Part shown: positions 60,418-64,000 of the stretch, piece by piece
Layout: every line of letters begins with the position of its first letter
Position numbering within the stretch: position 1 is the stretch's first letter
DNA from: Eubacteriales bacterium
GTDB taxonomy: Bacteria > Bacillota > Clostridia > Lachnospirales > Lachnospiraceae
Direction of reading: 5' to 3'
Length of the DNA stretch: 64,000 nucleotides
Assembly (NCBI GenBank): GCA_030536575.1
Contig: JAUNPS010000004.1
Span: forward strand, 62,001-126,000
Translations under genes and position numbers: made by a program
The notes under the pieces: generated by a model
What the model was told of the DNA's origin: nothing
Databases searched by the model: none
Seen by the model: only the letters and a program-made list of their open reading frames with translations

Positions 60418-61905
60418 ATGATCAGTCAAACTTTACGCGAAGCCCGCAAATATGAAGAGGCTTCCGCAAAAATGATAAAAAAAGAAGACCGTCCGGCTTT
60501 CCACCTGTCTGCCAGAACCGGATGGATGAACGACCCTAATGGATTTTCCATTTACGATGGAAAATACCACATGTTCTATCAATATCACCCGTATGATTCC
60601 CATTGGGGGCCCATGCATTGGGGCCATGCGGTCAGCGAAGACCTCCTTCACTGGACGTACCTCCCGGCGGCTCTGGCGCCGGATGAATTTTACGACCGGG
60701 ACGGCTGTTTCTCCGGAAGCGCCGTCACCCTCCCGGACGGCAGACAGCTTCTGATGTATACGGGCGTGCAGAAAGAATACCAGAGAAACGGCGGCGTCTG
60801 CGATGTGCAGACCCAGTGTCTCGCGGTGGGAGACGGGCTGGATTATGAGAAATATGAGCAGAATCCGGTCCTGGACGAAAAAGACCTGCCGGAGGGCAGC
60901 AGCCGGAACGACTTCCGCGACCCGAAAATGTGGCGGAAACCGGACGGAACCTACCGCTGTGTCATCGGAAACCGCCCGGCGGATGGCAGCGGCCAGATTT
61001 TACTCTATTCCAGCGAGGACGGATTTCATTGGAAATTCGAAAAAGTTTTCGCGGTAAATGAAAACCGTTTCGGAAAAATGTGGGAATGCCCGGACGTCTT
61101 CGAATTGGACGGAAAACAAGTGCTGCTTATAAGCCCCCAGGATATGCTTCCCCAGGATTTCGAGTACCACAATGGAAACGGCACGCTTTGCCTGATCGGC
61201 AGCTACGACGAAGAAACCGACACGTTTACCGAAGAATCCAACCAGTCCATCGACTACGGAATCGACTTTTACGCGCCCCAGACCGTGCTGACGCCGGACG
61301 GCCGCCGGGTCATGATCGGATGGATGCAGAACTGGGATACCTGTACGTTCCGCGCGCCCTATCAGCCCTGGTACGGCCAGATGAGCCTTCCGCGGGAGCT
61401 GTCCGTCAAGGACGGACGTTTATACCAGAAACCCATCCGGGAATTGGAAGCATTGCGCACCGAAAAAGTGGAATACCGCGATGTGAATTTTACCGGGACG
61501 ATCAGCCTGGACGGAATCTATGGCCGCATGATTGACCTGGAACTTACCCTTCGTCCGGGCAATGCAGAGAAGCTCTATCAGAAATTTGCAATCCGCTTCG
61601 CCCAGGACGACACCTATCAGACCGCCTTAAGCTTCCGGCCCCATGAACGGATTCTGAAAGTTGACCGAAAATTTTCCGGTTCCCGCCGGGCCATTATCCA
61701 TCAGCGCCGGAGCCGGGTGAACAGCGAAAACGGCGAGCTGAAAATGCGGCTGATCCTGGATCGCTTCAGCGTCGAAGTATTTATCAACGACGGCGAGCAG
61801 GTGATGACCGCTACGATGTACACCGATTTGACGGCAGATAAAATTTCCTTTTTTGCGGATGGCGCTGTGGCCATGGATGTGGTAAAATATACGTTGACGA
61901 TATAG
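60418..61905 (+). CDS. GH32 beta-fructosidase (sucrose-6-phosphate hydrolase/levanase group)
   Basis: 495 aa. All GH32 motifs are present: nucleophile Asp39 in GWMNDPNGF, the transition-state stabiliser Asp168 in FRDPKMW, and the acid/base Glu223 in WECPDVFEL. The C-terminal beta-sandwich begins near residue 345. There is no signal peptide, so it hydrolyses imported sucrose or short fructans in the cytoplasm, releasing fructose for the kinase encoded next. The start is ATG 60418, with GACAGGAG upstream. In an ABC-transport operon the substrate is probably unphosphorylated, so invertase or fructan hydrolase is more likely than sucrose-6-phosphate hydrolase. Confidence 0.93.
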   Translation: MISQTLREARKYEEASAKMIKKEDRPAFHLSARTGWMNDPNGFSIYDGKYHMFYQYHPYDSHWGPMHWGHAVSEDLLHWTYLPAALAPDEFYDRDGCFSGSAVTLPDGRQLLMYTGVQKEYQRNGGVCDVQTQCLAVGDGLDYEKYEQNPVLDEKDLPEGSSRNDFRDPKMWRKPDGTYRCVIGNRPADGSGQILLYSSEDGFHWKFEKVFAVNENRFGKMWECPDVFELDGKQVLLISPQDMLPQDFEYHNGNGTLCLIGSYDEETDTFTEESNQSIDYGIDFYAPQTVLTPDGRRVMIGWMQNWDTCTFRAPYQPWYGQMSLPRELSVKDGRLYQKPIRELEALRTEKVEYRDVNFTGTISLDGIYGRMIDLELTLRPGNAEKLYQKFAIRFAQDDTYQTALSFRPHERILKVDRKFSGSRRAIIHQRRSRVNSENGELKMRLILDRFSVEVFINDGEQVMTATMYTDLTADKISFFADGAVAMDVVKYTLTI

Positions 61906-61951
61906 AGAGAACACGACGTGTTGTCCCGGAATTTTGGAGGAAAGAAGCCAT

Positions 61952-62923
61952 ATGAAAAATTATGATGTAGTTGCGTTAGGAGAATTGCTGATCGATTTCA
62001 CGGAAAACGGCGCAAGCGCCCAGGGAAACCCGCTCTTCGAAGCGAACCCCGGAGGAGCCCCCTGCAATGTGCTCGCCATGCTGACAAAGCTTGGATGCAG
62101 GACGGCCTTCATCGGAAAAGTAGGAAAGGATTTCTTTGGCAGCCAGCTAAAAGACGCGCTGGTCGAAGTAGGAATCGACGCGGCGGCCCTGCGGATGGAT
62201 GAAGAAGTCCACACCACCCTGGCGCTGGTACATACCTTTCCGGACGGAGACCGGGACTTTTCCTTCTATCGGAACCCCGGAGCCGACATGATGCTTTCCG
62301 AGGCCGAGGTGCCCGAAGAACTGATTACGGATACGAAAATTTTCCACTTCGGAACCCTGTCCATGACCCACGAAGGCGTTCGGAACGCCACGAAAAAAGC
62401 GCTCCGTATTGCAAAAGAACACGGCGTGACCATTTCCTTTGACCCGAACCTGCGCCCGCCCCTGTGGAAATCCCTGGACGACGCGAAAGAACAGATCCTG
62501 TACGGACTGGGTTACTGCGACGTCCTGAAAATTTCCGACAATGAAATCCAGTGGCTGACCGGAGAAGAGGAGTTCGACGCAGGTGTCCGCTGGATCAAGG
62601 AGCGCTACCCGCAGATCGCGCTGATCCTGGTTTCCATGGGGAAAGAGGGCAGCCGCGCTTACTATGGCGAGACGATTGTAGAAGCGCCGGCCTTTGTACA
62701 GAAGAACACCATCGAAACCACAGGTGCGGGGGATACGTTCTGCGGCTGCGTGCTGGAATATGTATGCCGGAATGGGCTGGAAAACCTGTCCGAAGAAATG
62801 TTAAAAGAAATGCTTACCTTCGCGAATGCGGCGGCGGCGCTGATTACGACCCGGAAAGGGGCGCTCAGGGTGATGCCGGAGAAGGCGGAGGTTGAGGAGT
62901 TGGTGGGAGCTGCGGCGCGGTAA
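61952..62923 (+). CDS. PfkB-family fructokinase
   Basis: 323 aa. The N-terminal signature VVALGELLIDFTENGAS and GGAPCNVLAMLTKLG, and the C-terminal PfkB signature ETTGAGDTFCGCVLEYV with its catalytic Asp, place it among ribokinase-like sugar kinases, closest to fructokinases. It phosphorylates fructose released by the GH32 enzyme. ATG 61952 follows GGAGG; a TTG at 61934 lies upstream of that RBS and is rejected. It is the last gene of locus E, ending in a terminator that begins inside its coding sequence. Confidence 0.92.
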   Translation: MKNYDVVALGELLIDFTENGASAQGNPLFEANPGGAPCNVLAMLTKLGCRTAFIGKVGKDFFGSQLKDALVEVGIDAAALRMDEEVHTTLALVHTFPDGDRDFSFYRNPGADMMLSEAEVPEELITDTKIFHFGTLSMTHEGVRNATKKALRIAKEHGVTISFDPNLRPPLWKSLDDAKEQILYGLGYCDVLKISDNEIQWLTGEEEFDAGVRWIKERYPQIALILVSMGKEGSRAYYGETIVEAPAFVQKNTIETTGAGDTFCGCVLEYVCRNGLENLSEEMLKEMLTFANAAAALITTRKGALRVMPEKAEVEELVGAAAR

Positions 62924-62939
62924 GCGCGGCAGCTCTTTT
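62907..62939 (+). terminator. Terminator of the fructan operon
   Basis: GAGCTGCGGCGC (62907-62918) pairs with GCGCGGCAGCTC (62924-62935), one mismatch, followed by TTTT. The fructokinase stop codon lies in the loop. Confidence 0.85.
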
Positions 62940-62973
62940 GGCGGTGGTGCGGCGGCGCGGGGGCCTTTGTCGC

Positions 62974-63375
62974 CTATTTCGTTGGGCTTTGGGGGGATTC
63001 CGAGGATTCCCGCCGCAGGCTGGAGTCCGCGCTTTTCAAGAGTTCTTCCGAAGAAATTCCGTAGAGTTTTGCCAGGGCGATCAGGTTCGAGGTGCTGGGG
63101 TCGGAGGTTCCGTTTTCCCACTTCGAGACGGCCTGGCGGCTGACGCTCAGGGACTCGGCCACAAATTCCTGGGTCATTTTGCAGCGGAGGCGGTTTTCTT
63201 TCAGAACCTCGCCAAGGGATTTACAGATACTCTTCTTTTCTTCCCGCACGTCTTTGGAACCGATATACTTTTTCAGTGCCCGGACGATCAGCACAAAGAG
63301 ATAGATGAGCGCGCCGAGAACTGCGAGCTGGACGAGAAAATTCACGATAATGATGAGAATTCCTAATGCGTTCAT
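62974..63375 (-). CDS. XRE-family regulator with N-terminal membrane anchor
   Basis: 133 aa. Residues 5-35 are strongly hydrophobic (ILIIIVNFLVQLAVLGALIYL and on), followed by a basic stretch (RALKKYIGSKDVREEKK). Residues about 53-110 form an XRE/Cro helix-turn-helix (LKENRLRCKMTQEFVAESL, SRQAVSKWENGTSDPS). The usual layout in Firmicutes is the reverse, with DNA-binding first and membrane spans last. AAAGGAG lies upstream of ATG. The 248-base gap to the divergent ATPase gene carries GTTGC/GCAAC repeats (63431-63478) that may be its operator. It might sense a membrane signal, or simply be tethered. Confidence 0.8.
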   Translation of the reverse strand: MNALGILIIIVNFLVQLAVLGALIYLFVLIVRALKKYIGSKDVREEKKSICKSLGEVLKENRLRCKMTQEFVAESLSVSRQAVSKWENGTSDPSTSNLIALAKLYGISSEELLKSADSSLRRESSESPQSPTK

Positions 63376-63536
63376 AAGTGCTCCTTTCGAGATGTAAGGT
63401 TTGTGGGCTTTGATGACTTTATTTTACTACAGATTGCCGGTTGCGGCCAGCAACTATTGCGCAATTTTCAGTTGCGGGAACACATTGCATGAAATTTGTT
63501 TGCATATATCGGAGCAGAAGAAAGAAAAAATAATCC

Positions 63537-63565
63537 TTGAAGGCTGTCAGACGATAGGATAAAAT
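63537..63565 (+). promoter_or_regulatory. Promoter of the terminal ATPase gene
   Basis: TTGAAG at 63537-63542 and TAAAAT at 63560-63565 with a 17-bp spacer. A small GGACAG/CTGTCC hairpin lies in the leader. Confidence 0.6.
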
Positions 63566-63623
63566 GAAGGGGAGTGAAAAGCGGACAGAGTGCGCCTGTC
63601 CGGGAGCAAAGGAGTGAGGAAGC

Positions 63624-64000
63624 GTGCATAGGCTGGTCATTCATAAGCTTGGGCCGATTGATCATTGTGAGCTGGAATGTTCGGAATTTATGACTTTTAC
63701 AGGGTTTCAGGCGTCGGGGAAAAGCACAATTGCGAAAGCGATCTACTACTTTCGGACGATAAAAGAGGATATTGTCGAGCTGGCGAAGGGCCAAGCTTTG
63801 AGAACCGCTGCGATAAGCGGGGCAGAAGTGAAGCTTGTGCCAGAATATAACTCCGGACTGAAAAAAGATTTGGAAAATTCGTTAAGAGAAAAGTTCCTGA
63901 GAACTTTTGGCTCTTCCTGGGGAATGGCGAATGAAATGTATATGGAGTATCATTTCACAGAGAGCTGCTTTGTGCGGATTTCGCTGAGAGATGACATTAC
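63624..64000 (+). CDS. AAA-family ATPase, N-terminal fragment (continues past window)
   Basis: 125 codons are visible from GTG 63624, which has AAAGGAGTGAGG upstream, and no stop occurs before the window edge. The start HRLVIHKLGPIDHCELE is the first strand pair of OLD/RecF/SMC-like ATPases, and the Walker A motif GFQASGKST is at residues 27-35. Such proteins include stand-alone AAA_15-type ATPases and the ATPase half of OLD-family defence nucleases. Without the C-terminal half (Walker B, nuclease or TOPRIM domain) the class cannot be named. The divergent XRE gene may regulate it. Confidence 0.75.
   Translation, partial: MHRLVIHKLGPIDHCELECSEFMTFTGFQASGKSTIAKAIYYFRTIKEDIVELAKGQALRTAAISGAEVKLVPEYNSGLKKDLENSLREKFLRTFGSSWGMANEMYMEYHFTESCFVRISLRDDI

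Overview
The window looks like chromosomal DNA of a spore-forming gut Clostridium relative, most likely a Lachnospiraceae member. The pointers are a glgC-glgD-spoVG cluster, a DnaD-like/DnaI-like replication pair, murC, a long-form PRPP synthetase, YesM/YesN-type two-component systems beside sugar ABC permeases, and consensus sigma-A promoters with U-tailed terminators. The genus cannot be fixed from sequence reading alone. There are no rRNA or tRNA genes, no insertion sequences and no CRISPR array that I can see.

Layout. 1-1.4 kb: the 3' end of a GH43-type glycosidase, then a RelB/RelE-type toxin-antitoxin pair. 1.5-5.8 kb: a MerR regulator diverging from a MATE efflux pump through overlapping promoters, then an isochorismatase-fold gene that seems to have lost its N-terminus, a nucleoside deaminase and a purine nucleoside phosphorylase. 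The deaminase promoter has the same 19-bp-spaced architecture as the MATE promoter. 6.0-14.4 kb: sugar locus A (two permeases, binding protein, YesM/YesN pair, GH95 alpha-fucosidase). 14.6-17.5 kb: an orphan OmpR-type regulator, a second MATE pump behind an attenuator-like leader, and a small PAS-Fis regulator. 17.6-22.8 kb: an unusual AtuA/DUF1446-CocE hydrolase fusion with a 63-bp tandem repeat in its linker, followed by an orphan binding protein. 23.0-32.4 kb: sugar locus C (binding protein, two permeases, YesM/YesN pair, large GH106-like enzyme).

32.5-42.7 kb is the housekeeping core. On the minus strand are prs, dnaI-like, dnaD-like and murC, with a cluster of DnaA boxes in front of dnaD. 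On the plus strand are glgC, glgD, spoVG and an ArsR-like regulator. The two long intergenic stretches here (36.0-36.9 and 38.25-38.8 kb) hold 63-bp direct repeats and a 142-nt element that can fold as a three-way junction. 42.7-46 kb: a GH2 enzyme behind a strong promoter flanked by two near-identical operators, and an Rpn-type nuclease with a heptad-repeat tail. 46.2-56.0 kb: sugar locus D (membrane AraC regulator, two permeases, binding protein, second GH106-like enzyme, esterase). 56.0-62.9 kb: sugar locus E, a LacI-controlled fructan/sucrose operon (binding protein, two permeases, GH32, fructokinase). The window ends with a membrane-anchored XRE regulator and the start of an AAA ATPase.

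The general picture is a glycan-foraging genome: each locus pairs an importer lacking its own ATPase with a dedicated sensor and one or two glycosidases. The most unusual items are the AtuA-CocE fusion, the MerR-controlled efflux/purine set, the structured element upstream of glgC, the DnaA-box cluster and the paired operators of the GH2 gene.
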